Positions 38,492-46,051 of a stretch of DNA of 64,000 nucleotides are shown here, piece after piece. The stretch comes from Saccharothrix sp. ALI-22-I (GTDB lineage: Bacteria; Actinomycetota; Actinomycetes; Mycobacteriales; Pseudonocardiaceae), in NCBI RefSeq assembly GCF_001984175.1, contig NZ_MTQP01000067.1, positions 372,001 through 436,000 on the forward strand. The letters run 5' to 3'. Made by a program: the position numbers and the translations under genes. Each line of letters begins with the position of its first letter. Positions within the stretch are counted from its first letter, which is position 1. The notes under the pieces are model-generated. The model did not search any database. It was not told where the DNA came from and saw only the letters and a list, made by a program, of their open reading frames with translations.

Positions 38492-40246
38492 GTGCAAACG
38501 TTCCTACCGTGTCCTACATTTGGCCGTAGCGCCGCTGCCCTCGACACGCAGCGGCTCGGTAAGCAGCGCGTCGAGACGCTGCAAATCCTGCGCGCCCTGG
38601 TGTGGCCCGAGTACGGCTGGAAGCGGCACCCGGCGGTCCTCATGTGGCGCGGCTTCACGCCCGCTCTTGTCGCCTACGGCGTGGCCATGTGCGACGAGTG
38701 GCGAAGCCGTGGCCATCGGGACGGGATGCGTGCCGTGCTGCTCGAATACACGGGTGGCCGGCATCCGACGTGGTCGTGGTGCCTCGCCGAAGGCCTGCTG
38801 CCGCCGTGGCTGGGCGACGACGCCCTGCACCGCAGCCACCAGTCCGCTCTCCTGCGCAAGGACTCCGCGTTCTACCGCCCGCTGTTCCCGGACGTCCCGG
38901 ACGACCTGGACTACGTCTGGCCGCCGCCGGTGTTCCCGATGGACGTCCCCGACACCCGCGGCCTGATCGCGTGCCGGCTCGACCGCCCGCCCCTGCCCGA
39001 CGAGCACTACCCGCTGCTGCTGGGACCGCTCGACCACCGCTCCGGCCCGTCGTCCGCCCGCGTGCCCAGCGAGGCCGACCTGGACGCCATGCTCACCGAG
39101 GCGATCGACCCGAGAAAGGTCCGGTTCTTCCGCCGCGGTCAGCCCTTACCCGCTCCGACCAGCCGTTTCACCCTCGAACTCGACTTCTCGGAAAAACTTC
39201 GGCGGACGTGCCGATCCGGCAGGAGTCCCGTTCGTCGGGTCGGTAAGACCACCGAAGAGGGACCCGCCGAACCACGCCGAACCACGCCGAACCACGCCGA
39301 ACCACGCCGAACCACGCCGGATCTGAAGCACTTTCGACGGCGCACTTCCACCCGGAGGTGCGCCGTTGGCGTGTTCAGGGGGTACGGACGTGGGCACCCT
39401 CCGGGCATGGTGGAGCCCAAGGTGAAGTACCCAGGTCTGACCGACGACGTCCGACCCACTCCAGACCACGGCGAGGCGACTTACCGCGGCACAGGACGGC
39501 TCGTCGACAAGAAAGCCGTCATCACCGGCGGCGATTCCGGTATCGGCCGCGCGGTAGCCCTCGCGTTCGCCCGTGAGGGCGCGGACGTGCTCATCTCCTA
39601 CCTCGAAGCGGAGGAGAAGGACGCCCGCGACACCGCGCGCCTGATCGAGGACGCGGGCCGCACCGCCGTCGTCGTCCCCGGTGACCTGGTGGAAGAGTCC
39701 CAGTGCACCGCGGTCGTGGCACGGGCCGTGGAGGCGTTCGGCGGGATCGACATCCTGGTCAGCAACGCCGCCTACCAGATGGCCGCGCCGAACGGCCTGC
39801 TCGACATCACCGACGAGCAGTTCGACCGCGTGCTGAAGACGAACGTCTACGCGATGTTCTGGCTGTGCCGGGCGGCCGTGCCGCACATGGCGCCCGGCTC
39901 CTCGATCATCACCACGTCGTCCATCCAGGCGTTCCAGCCGTCACCGCAGCTGCTCGACTACGCCACCACCAAGGCCGCGATCGTGAACTTCACCAAGGGC
40001 CTGGCGCAGAACCTGGCCGACCGGCGCATCCGGGTGAACTCGGTCGCGCCCGGCCCGGTGTGGACGCCGCTCATCCCGGCCACCATGCCGGCGGACTCGG
40101 TCGAGGGCTTCGGCGAGCAGGCGCCGCTGGGGCGTGCCGCCCAGCCCGCCGAGCTGGCGCCGCTCTACGTCTTCCTGGCCTCGTCCGACTCCAGCTACAT
40201 CACCGGCGAGGTCATCGGCGTGACCGGAGGCTCACCGATCACGTGA
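38492..40246 (+). CDS. Read-through frame: MSMEG_6728-family protein continuing into an SDR
   Basis: 584 residues without a stop. Residues 1 to about 200 (MQTFLPCPTFGRSAAALD, KQRVETLQILRALVWPEYGW, HRSHQSALLRKD) match the MSMEG_6728 family, related to pyrimidine-dimer glycosylase-like proteins. Residues about 306-584 are an SDR with its own candidate start at 39407. The linker is intergenic in character: it contains an ECF42-like promoter (39209-39236), five 10-bp tandem repeats (39267-39316) and a hairpin (39337-39366). I think these are two genes whose upstream member lost its stop codon, but a fusion product cannot be excluded. Confidence 0.6.
   Translation: MQTFLPCPTFGRSAAALDTQRLGKQRVETLQILRALVWPEYGWKRHPAVLMWRGFTPALVAYGVAMCDEWRSRGHRDGMRAVLLEYTGGRHPTWSWCLAEGLLPPWLGDDALHRSHQSALLRKDSAFYRPLFPDVPDDLDYVWPPPVFPMDVPDTRGLIACRLDRPPLPDEHYPLLLGPLDHRSGPSSARVPSEADLDAMLTEAIDPRKVRFFRRGQPLPAPTSRFTLELDFSEKLRRTCRSGRSPVRRVGKTTEEGPAEPRRTTPNHAEPRRTTPDLKHFRRRTSTRRCAVGVFRGYGRGHPPGMVEPKVKYPGLTDDVRPTPDHGEATYRGTGRLVDKKAVITGGDSGIGRAVALAFAREGADVLISYLEAEEKDARDTARLIEDAGRTAVVVPGDLVEESQCTAVVARAVEAFGGIDILVSNAAYQMAAPNGLLDITDEQFDRVLKTNVYAMFWLCRAAVPHMAPGSSIITTSSIQAFQPSPQLLDYATTKAAIVNFTKGLAQNLADRRIRVNSVAPGPVWTPLIPATMPADSVEGFGEQAPLGRAAQPAELAPLYVFLASSDSSYITGEVIGVTGGSPIT
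39209..39236 (+). promoter_or_regulatory. Orphan ECF42-like promoter
   Basis: TGCCGA - 18 bp - CGTC, one base off the TGTCGA/CGTC pair found upstream of the DGPF gene. The surrounding GGAAAAA...CGATCC...CCCGTTCGTCG context is also shared with that leader (40281-40325). It may drive the SDR or be left from a lost DGPF gene. Confidence 0.55.
39267..39316. repeat. Five tandem copies of a 10-bp unit
   Basis: CCGAACCACG repeated five times without interruption, then CCGG. The unit length is not a multiple of three, so copy-number change would shift the surrounding read-through frame. Confidence 0.9.
39337..39366. terminator. Hairpin within the read-through linker
   Basis: Stem ACGGCGCAC / GTGCGCCGT (39337-39345, 39358-39366) with an inner TCC/GGA pair. 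It resembles an intergenic terminator just ahead of the SDR start, arguing against a true coding linker. Confidence 0.6.
39407..40246 (+). CDS. SDR family oxidoreductase (YghA/YhdF-like)
   Basis: 279 residues from ATG 39407 (MVEPKVKYPGLTDD). The cofactor loop is TGGDSGIGRAV, the NNAG element is SNAAYQM, and the catalytic Ser-Tyr-Lys are SSIQAF, LLDYATTKAA. The PGPVWTPL and GEVIGVTGG segments complete the classical SDR fold. The N-terminal 45-residue extension is typical of stress-related glucose/alcohol dehydrogenase-like SDRs. The ribosome site is weak. The frame is continuous with the upstream MSMEG_6728-like gene. Confidence 0.88.
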   Translation: MVEPKVKYPGLTDDVRPTPDHGEATYRGTGRLVDKKAVITGGDSGIGRAVALAFAREGADVLISYLEAEEKDARDTARLIEDAGRTAVVVPGDLVEESQCTAVVARAVEAFGGIDILVSNAAYQMAAPNGLLDITDEQFDRVLKTNVYAMFWLCRAAVPHMAPGSSIITTSSIQAFQPSPQLLDYATTKAAIVNFTKGLAQNLADRRIRVNSVAPGPVWTPLIPATMPADSVEGFGEQAPLGRAAQPAELAPLYVFLASSDSSYITGEVIGVTGGSPIT

Positions 40247-40297
40247 AACCGCTGGTCAGCGCCCCGCGAAAAAATCTTGGAAAAATCTCGGCCCGCG

Positions 40298-40325
40298 TGT
40301 CGATCCCAGCCGCTCCCCGTTCGTC
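40298..40325 (+). promoter_or_regulatory. ECF42-type promoter of the DGPF gene
   Basis: TGTCGA (40298-40303), 18 bp, CGTC (40322-40325), giving a leader of about 50 bases before the ATG at 40381. TGTCGA and CGTC are the -35 and -10 elements described for ECF42 sigma factors in Streptomyces, and an ECF42 gene follows. Confidence 0.8.
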
Positions 40326-40380
40326 GCGTCAGCAGAGGCCAGGATGGACCGGCCGGACGAATCGACAGGGAGAAAGCACA

Positions 40381-40827
40381 ATGCGTTTCATGGTGATCGT
40401 GAAGGCCGACGAGGACACCGAGGCCGGGGTCCAGCCGAGCGAGGAGATGCTCAACGCGATGGCCGCCTTCAACGAGGAGCTGGTCAAGGCGGGCGTGATG
40501 CTGGCCGGCGAGGGCCTGCACCCCAGCTCCAAGGGCGCGCGGGTCTACTTCTCCGGTGACAAGCGGACCGTGGTCGACGGCCCGTTCGCCGAGACCAAGG
40601 AGCTGATCGCGGGTTTCTGGCTGCTGGAGGTCAAGTCGCTGGAAGAGGCGATCGAATGGGTCAAGCGGGCGCCGAACCCGACCGGCGAGGAGTCCCAGAT
40701 CGAGATCCGGCAGGTCTTCACCGAGGACGACTTCGTCAACGCCTCGGAGGAGCTGAAGGCGCGCGAGCGCGAGCTGCGCGCGGAGTTCGACGCCCGCGCC
40801 AAGGCGGAGCTGAACCAGAACGGCTGA
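40381..40827 (+). CDS. DGPF-domain (YCII-related) protein
   Basis: 148 residues with an AGGGAG ribosome site. The YCII-like alpha/beta fold carries the family motif VDGPFAETKE, and a charged C-terminal extension follows (ELKARERELRAEFDARAKAE), likely helical. DGPF proteins are consistently encoded next to ECF42 sigma factors, which transcribe them; their biochemical role is unknown. The ECF42 gene begins 65 bp downstream. Confidence 0.92.
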   Translation: MRFMVIVKADEDTEAGVQPSEEMLNAMAAFNEELVKAGVMLAGEGLHPSSKGARVYFSGDKRTVVDGPFAETKELIAGFWLLEVKSLEEAIEWVKRAPNPTGEESQIEIRQVFTEDDFVNASEELKARERELRAEFDARAKAELNQNG

Positions 40828-40864
40828 ACCGGCGGGGCCGCTCGTCCCCTCGTCTTGCCGACGT

Positions 40865-40909
40865 GCATCGGTAGCTGATCTGATCCCAGGTCGTGGTGGC
40901 TACCGATGC
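40865..40909 (+). promoter_or_regulatory. Hairpin enclosing the ECF42 start codon
   Basis: A perfect 11-bp inverted repeat GCATCGGTAGC / GCTACCGATGC (40865-40875, 40899-40909) has a 23-base loop containing the presumed ribosome site (CCCAGG) and the GTG starts at 40893/40896. It could expose or hide the start signal and so tune sigma-factor translation. Confidence 0.6.
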
Positions 40910-42275
40910 GCGTCGTGCGGTCGAAGCGGTGTGGCGGATCGAGTCCGCCCGCCTGATCGCCGGGCTGGCGCGAATGGTGCGGGACGTCGGCCTGGCCGAG
41001 GAACTGGCCCAGGACGCGATGGTCAGCGCCCTGGAGCAGTGGCCGGAGCACGGCATCCCGCGCAACCCCGGCGCGTGGCTGATGACGGCCGCGAAGAACC
41101 GGGCCGTCGACATCATCCGGCGCAAGCAGAACTACCAGCGCAAGCTGGAGCAGATCGGCCGGGACACCGAGTACGACCACGCACCGGACGCCGAGTCCAA
41201 GGTCGGGGAGATCGACGACGACCTGCTGCGGCTGGTGTTCACCGCGTGCCACCCGGTGCTGTCCACCGAGGCGCAGGTGGCGTTGACCCTGCGGATGCTG
41301 GGCGGCCTGACCACCGACGAGATCGCCCGCGCGTTCCTGGTGCCGGAGTCGACCGTGGCGCAGCGGATCGTGCGGGCGAAGAAGACGCTGGCCAAGGCCG
41401 GTGTCCCGTTCGAGGTCCCGGCGGAGGACGAGCGGGACGCCCGGCTGGCGTCCGTGCTCGGCGTGATCTACCTGATCTTCAACGAGGGCTACTCGGCCAC
41501 CGCGGGCGACGACTGGATGCGCCCGGCGCTGTGCGAGGACGCGCTGCGGCTGGCCCGCGTGCTGGCCGGCCTGATGCCGCGCGAACCCGAGGTGCACGGG
41601 CTGGTGGCGTTGCTGGAGATCCAGGCGTCCCGGGCCAAGGCCCGAACCGGCCCGGACGGCGAACCCGTGCTGCTGCTGGAGCAGAACCGGGCCCGCTGGG
41701 ACCAGATGCTGATCCGCCGCGGCCTGGCCGCGTTGGCGAAGGCGGAGTCGTTGCGCGGCGCGGGTGGCCCGTACGCGCTGCAGGCGGCCATCGCCACGTG
41801 CCACGCGCGGGCACGCGTGCCGGAGGACACCGACTGGACCCGGATCGCCGGCCTCTACGAGGCGTTGTCGCTGGTCGCGCCGTCACCGATCATCGACCTG
41901 AACCACGCGGTGGCGATCGGGATGGCGTTCGGCCCGGCGGTCGGGCTGGAACTGGTGGACGAACTGGTGGACGAGCCCGCGTTGAAGGACTACCACCTGC
42001 TGCCGAGCGTGCGCGGTGACCTGCTGGCCAAGCTCGGCAGGCACGCCGAGGCCAAGGTCGAATTCGAGCGCGCGGCCGCGCTCACCCGCAACGCGCGGGA
42101 ACGCAAGCTCCTCCTAGACCGCGCTGCGTTGAATTGCGCCGCCTCCGGCGTCGCGGGCGAGGTCGCCTGGAAGTCGACCTCGCGTGGTGGTTCAGGTGGG
42201 CTCGCCGGGCGTGTGGCGGGTGAGGCGGATGCGTACGGCGGTGGCGGCGCAGAGGATGACGGCGACACCGCCTAG
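40893..42275 (+). CDS. ECF42 family RNA polymerase sigma factor
   Basis: 460 residues. Region 2 (RIESARLIAGLARMVRDVGLAEELAQDA, LMTAAKNRAVDIIRR) and region 4 (LRMLGGLTTDEIARAFLVPESTVAQRIVRAKKTL) are followed by a long helical TPR-like C-terminal domain (about 190-420), the ECF42 hallmark; no anti-sigma gene is present. The domain should end near 42120. The last roughly 45 residues are Gly/Ala-rich and antisense to the convergent EamA gene, suggesting loss of the original stop. It partners with the DGPF gene upstream. Confidence 0.92.
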   Translation: MVATDARRAVEAVWRIESARLIAGLARMVRDVGLAEELAQDAMVSALEQWPEHGIPRNPGAWLMTAAKNRAVDIIRRKQNYQRKLEQIGRDTEYDHAPDAESKVGEIDDDLLRLVFTACHPVLSTEAQVALTLRMLGGLTTDEIARAFLVPESTVAQRIVRAKKTLAKAGVPFEVPAEDERDARLASVLGVIYLIFNEGYSATAGDDWMRPALCEDALRLARVLAGLMPREPEVHGLVALLEIQASRAKARTGPDGEPVLLLEQNRARWDQMLIRRGLAALAKAESLRGAGGPYALQAAIATCHARARVPEDTDWTRIAGLYEALSLVAPSPIIDLNHAVAIGMAFGPAVGLELVDELVDEPALKDYHLLPSVRGDLLAKLGRHAEAKVEFERAAALTRNARERKLLLDRAALNCAASGVAGEVAWKSTSRGGSGGLAGRVAGEADAYGGGGAEDDGDTA

Positions 42276-43130
42276 GACGGTCGGCCAGGTCAGTGCCTCG
42301 TGCAGCAGTAGCGCCGCCCACGTGATGGTCAGGACGGGCTGAACCAACTGCACCTGGCTGACCTGTGCCATCGGGCCGATGGCCAGACCTCGGTACCAGG
42401 CGAAGAAGCCCAGGAACATGCTCACCACCGCGAGGTAGGCGAACGCCGCCCACTGGACCGGTGTCCCCGACGGGGTCCGCTCGATCGTCGAGACGACCAC
42501 CAGTGCGATCATCAGCGGCGCGGCCAGCACGAGCGCCCAGGACACCGTCTGCCAGGAGCCGAGTTCGCGGGAGAGCAGCCCGCCCTCGGCATAGCCGATC
42601 GCGGCGGCGGCGACCGCACCGAACAACAGCAGGTCCGACCAGTGCAGCCGGCCGAACCCGCCGCCCTGCAAAGACGCGAACACGAGGGCGGCGAGCGCAC
42701 CGATCCCCGCCGTGATCCAGAACGACGGCGGTGGACGTTCCTTGCCCCGGATGACGGCCATGACGGCGGTTGCGGCCGGAAGCAGCGCGATCACCACGGC
42801 ACCGTGACCGGCCGAGGCGGTGGTGAGCGCATACGAGGTCAGCAGCGGGAAGCCGATCACGACACCGCCGGCGACGACGGCCAGCCGTGCCCATTGGCGG
42901 CCCGTGGGCAGCCGCTGCCCGGTCAGGACGAGCGCGGCGGCCGCGAGTAGCGCCGCGATGACGGCGCGCCCCGAGCCGATGAACAGCGGGGAGAAGCTGC
43001 CGACGGCGACGCGGGTGAAGGGGACGGTGAACGAGAACGCCGCCACGCCCAGCAGTCCCCACCAGAGGCCGGCGCGCGATGGCGATAACGTTGCCGTCGT
43101 ATCCAGAGTAGCGCTACTGTTCCCTGACAT
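42192..43130 (-). CDS. EamA family transporter
   Basis: 312 residues with ten hydrophobic helices in two EamA repeats (FSFTVPFTRVAVGSFSPLFIGSGRA; FLGFFAWYRGLAIGPMAQVSQVQLVQPVLTI). A probable amino-acid or metabolite exporter. The start ATG (reading from 43130) overlaps the divergent MocR start by two bases, so one or both mRNAs must be leaderless or the true start differs. No better start lies inside the frame before helix 1. Control by the divergent MocR regulator is likely. Confidence 0.88.
   Translation of the reverse strand: MSGNSSATLDTTATLSPSRAGLWWGLLGVAAFSFTVPFTRVAVGSFSPLFIGSGRAVIAALLAAAALVLTGQRLPTGRQWARLAVVAGGVVIGFPLLTSYALTTASAGHGAVVIALLPAATAVMAVIRGKERPPPSFWITAGIGALAALVFASLQGGGFGRLHWSDLLLFGAVAAAAIGYAEGGLLSRELGSWQTVSWALVLAAPLMIALVVVSTIERTPSGTPVQWAAFAYLAVVSMFLGFFAWYRGLAIGPMAQVSQVQLVQPVLTITWAALLLHEALTWPTVLGGVAVILCAATAVRIRLTRHTPGEPT
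43107..43118. promoter_or_regulatory. Palindrome between divergent EamA and MocR genes
   Basis: Perfect 12-bp palindrome AGTAGCGCTACT, 10 bp before the MocR ATG and inside the EamA coding start. With TTGCCG (43091-43096) and TACTGT (43115-43120) as plausible -35/-10 boxes, it would overlap the MocR promoter and suit autoregulation. Confidence 0.5.
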
Positions 43131-44571
43131 GACCGACGATAGCACTGCGCGTATCGTGGCAGGTCTGCGCGCATGGATCGCGCAGGCACCGCCGGGCGCG
43201 CAGGTGCCGTCCAATCGGGCCCTGGTGGCCGAGTACGGAGCGAGCCCGGTCACGGTCCAGAAGGCGATGCGCGCGCTCGGCGCGCAAGGGCTCATCGAGA
43301 GCCGCCCCGGAGTGGGCACGTTCGTCCGCGCCGTGCGGACCGCCCGCCCGCTCGACTACGGCTGGCAGACCGGCGCCCTGCGCTCCCCCCAAGCCCGCAT
43401 CCCGGCACTGTCCACGCCGATGCGCAGCGCCTCGCCCGACGCGATCGGCCTGCACGCCGGCTACCCGGACCGCGCACTCCTCCCCGAACGGCTGGTGCGC
43501 GCCGCGCTCGCACGCGCCGCCCGCAGCGACGCGACACTGGCCCGATCCGACGCCGCCGGACTGCCGGAGCTGCGAGCCTGGTTCGCCAACGAGCTCGCCG
43601 AGGCCACCCCCGTCGGCGTCACCCCGCCGGCAGCGCGGGACGTCGTGGTCCTGCCCGGCAGCCAGAGCGGCCTGAGCTCGATCTTCCGCGCCCTGGTGGG
43701 CTTCGGGCACCCGTTGCTCATGGAATCGCCGAGCTACTGGGGCGCCATCCTCGCCGCCGCGCAAGCCGGCGTGCACGTCGTCCCCGTGCCCTCTGGACCG
43801 AGCGGCCCGGACCCGGACGAACTCGCGCGTGCGTTCGAGGAGACCGGTGCACGCGTGTTCTACGCGCAGCCGAACTACGCCAACCCCACCGGCGCCCAGT
43901 GGTCACCCCAGCGGGCGGAGCAGGTCCTCGACGTCATCCGCGCGCACGCTGCCTTCCTCGTGGAGGACGACTGGGCCCACGACTTCGGGATCGACACCAC
44001 CGCACGGCCCCTCGCGGCGCACGACGACGCGGGCCACGTCGTCTACCTGCGCTCGCTCACCAAGAGCGTGTCCCCGTCCGTCCGCGTCGCCGCCGTCATC
44101 GCCCGCGGCCCCGCCCGCGACCGCATCCTCGCCGATCGCGGGGCCGAGTCGATGTACGTCAGCGGCCTGCTGCAAGCCGCGGCGCTCGACGTCGTCACCC
44201 AGCCCGGGTGGCGCACCCACCTGCGCGACCTGCGCCACCAGTTGCGAGCCCGACGCGACCTGCTCGTCGACAACCTGGCCGAGCACGTCCCGCAAGCCCA
44301 CCTCGACCACGTGCCCCACGGCGGCCTGCACCTGTGGGCACGACTACCCGACGCCACCGACCTGGACCGACTCGCCCGCGACTGCGAAGCCGAGGGAGTG
44401 CTGATCGCCCCCGGCACCGAGTGGTTCCCCGCCGAACCTTCCGGCCCCTTCATCCGGCTCAACTACTCCGGCCCGAACCCCGACCGGTTCCCCGACGGCG
44501 CCCGCATCATCGGACGTGCGCTCGCCCGTTCCGCGGATCAACGAGCCGACGCACGACCGACGAACCGCTAG
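43129..44571 (+). CDS. MocR/PdxR-like regulator (GntR helix-turn-helix with aminotransferase domain)
   Basis: 480 residues. An N-terminal GntR winged helix (TARIVAGLRAWIAQAPPGAQVPSNRALVAEYGASPVTVQKAMR) is joined to a fold-type I aminotransferase domain, with the PLP lysine at 312 in SLTKSVSPSVR. MocR proteins use PLP or a PLP adduct as effector and usually control a divergent neighbour, here the EamA exporter. The ATG may be leaderless. Confidence 0.92.
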   Translation: MTDDSTARIVAGLRAWIAQAPPGAQVPSNRALVAEYGASPVTVQKAMRALGAQGLIESRPGVGTFVRAVRTARPLDYGWQTGALRSPQARIPALSTPMRSASPDAIGLHAGYPDRALLPERLVRAALARAARSDATLARSDAAGLPELRAWFANELAEATPVGVTPPAARDVVVLPGSQSGLSSIFRALVGFGHPLLMESPSYWGAILAAAQAGVHVVPVPSGPSGPDPDELARAFEETGARVFYAQPNYANPTGAQWSPQRAEQVLDVIRAHAAFLVEDDWAHDFGIDTTARPLAAHDDAGHVVYLRSLTKSVSPSVRVAAVIARGPARDRILADRGAESMYVSGLLQAAALDVVTQPGWRTHLRDLRHQLRARRDLLVDNLAEHVPQAHLDHVPHGGLHLWARLPDATDLDRLARDCEAEGVLIAPGTEWFPAEPSGPFIRLNYSGPNPDRFPDGARIIGRALARSADQRADARPTNR

Positions 44572-44694
44572 TGTCCGCGCGGAGCCGAGCCGTGAGGCCG
44601 AGCCGTGAGCTCGAACCGGATCAACTCGTTGAACAGTGGTTTCACCGGCAGCCGCGGCCGCGTCCTGCTCACCATCCCCGACTGACGCACGGGC

Positions 44695-45150
44695 TCATCC
44701 GGCCTCGGCGACGGCCTTGACGTGCTCGTTGCGGGCGCTGATCAGCCGGGGCATGTACCGGTTGAGCACGGCGAACTCGGCCACGACCCCGAGCGGACCC
44801 AGCGGGGCGGCGAAGTCCACCACGTCCCGCATCAGCGTGCCGCCGTGCCCGTCCGGCTCGAAGTGGTGGGCGTGGTGCCAGCGCCTGAACGGTCCGCGCA
44901 CCTGTTCGTCGACGAAGTGCCGCGGTGGGTCGAACGCGCTGATCCGGGAGGTCATCCGCCAGCGCAGGCCGAAGTGCGTGGCCTGCCAGGTGACGGTGTC
45001 GCCGGGCCGGAGACGGCCGGAGGTCACGCCGCCGACGGCCCGCTCGGCGGCGTCGGCCATGGAGGCGGTGTGCACCTCGACGTCCAGTGAGACGTCGAAG
45101 ACCCGCTGCGGGGGCGCGGCGATGGCGGTGACGACCTCGAAGCGCGTCAT
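44695..45150 (-). CDS. SRPBCC family protein (polyketide cyclase/dehydrase-like)
   Basis: 151 residues forming one START-like hot-dog/helix-grip domain (FEVVTAIAAPPQRVFDVSLDVEVH, RHFVDEQVRGPFRRWHHAHHFEPDGHGGTLMRDVVDF). It binds a hydrophobic ligand by family analogy; no enzymatic residue can be assigned. Stands alone. The 123 bp between it and the MocR gene contain a doubled GCCGAGCCGTGAG but no gene. Confidence 0.88.
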   Translation of the reverse strand: MTRFEVVTAIAAPPQRVFDVSLDVEVHTASMADAAERAVGGVTSGRLRPGDTVTWQATHFGLRWRMTSRISAFDPPRHFVDEQVRGPFRRWHHAHHFEPDGHGGTLMRDVVDFAAPLGPLGVVAEFAVLNRYMPRLISARNEHVKAVAEAG

Positions 45151-45236
45151 CGGACGACCCTACGGCCGAAATCGGCTCGGCAGTCGGACATCGCCCGCGT
45201 ACCGTCCGCGGCGGACGTTGGTCGAGGAGGCATCCG

Positions 45237-45605
45237 GTGCGCAGGACTCCGCAGGAGAAGAAGCGGTTGAGCTACGCCAAGGACCGCCGCAACGTGTACG
45301 GGGAGAACGACAAGAGCTCCCGCAAGAACATCCCTCGCGGCAGGCAGCGCGCCCACCGGGCCAATCGGCGCGGCGCCGACCAGGCCCTGCGCGCGGCGCT
45401 CGGGCCGGCGGACGAGGCGGTCGCCGACCGAGCCGAGCAGGTCGTCCGGACCCGGCGGCCGGCGGTGTTCCGGAAGGCCCCCGACGCGCCGTTGGGTGAG
45501 GTCGTGGCAGGCCGGTTGCGGCGGCGTGTGCGGTTGGGCATGGACCAGGCAGAGCGATCGGAGGCCCGCGTGGAGCGAGTGCACCGCCATTGGCCCACGC
45601 CGTGA
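45237..45605 (+). CDS. Conserved actinobacterial hypothetical protein, highly basic
   Basis: 122 residues, GTG start with a GAGGAGG ribosome site. The conserved opening RRTPQEKKRLSYAKDRRN-YGENDKSSRKNIPR and the RRADQALRAAL and DAPLGEVVAGRLRRR segments recur in actinobacterial hypothetical proteins, as far as I recall. It is rich in Arg and Lys, soluble, without membrane segments. Nucleic-acid binding is possible but only a guess from charge. Confidence 0.75.
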   Translation: MRRTPQEKKRLSYAKDRRNVYGENDKSSRKNIPRGRQRAHRANRRGADQALRAALGPADEAVADRAEQVVRTRRPAVFRKAPDAPLGEVVAGRLRRRVRLGMDQAERSEARVERVHRHWPTP

Positions 45606-45621
45606 CCGCCGGACGGCGTGG

Positions 45622-45994
45622 CTACGCCCCTGTCAGCCTGGCCAGCGCGGCCGTCGGCTCGGCCAGGTCCCAGCCCTTGGCCTCGACCCAGCGGTTGTCG
45701 TAGTAGGTGTCGGCGTACGGCACGCCCGAGTCGCCCAGCAGCATCACCACCGCTCCCGCCTCACCGCGCTCACGCACCCCCGCACCCGTACTTGAGGCTG
45801 CCGGTGGGTCGGAGCGACTCGTCCTTGACGAACAGCCCGACGGAATCGTCCCCCGGCAGTGGGAAGCGCCGCAGGGGTGTCGGCTGCTCCTCCGCACGGG
45901 TCGTGACCAGGGCTTCTATCGCGGCACGCGCCCAGCTAGACGGCACCCCGGACCCCCATTCCGTCACGGATGCGATGCTAGACAACCTGCGCAT
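45622..45994 (-). pseudogene. Remnant of a PLP-dependent cysteine synthase-like gene
   Basis: Two ends of a cysteine-synthase family protein survive. The N-terminal part from ATG 45994 (WARAAIEALVTTRAEEQPTP, LRRFPLP, VKDESLRPTGSLK, including the PLP-lysine motif) runs into a stop near 45770. The C-terminal part (GAVVMLLGDSGVPYADTYYDNRWVEAKGWDL) is in another frame down to 45622. About two thirds of the protein is missing between them. It is not functional. Confidence 0.75.
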
Positions 45995-46051
45995 GATCAC
46001 TTGCTCACGAATTGCGAGCGAGGGCAGTCTCGGAAGGGTAGGAATTCGACC

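Noticed and set aside
39337-39366. Linker of the MSMEG_6728/SDR frame as a genuine coding linker
   Set aside because: The region has promoter-, repeat- and terminator-like content and poor coding third-position bias, so an intergenic origin is favoured, though translation was not excluded.
43173-44720. 515-codon alternative frame over the MocR gene
   Set aside because: Arg/Pro-rich shadow of the MocR frame, which carries the complete GntR and aminotransferase motifs.
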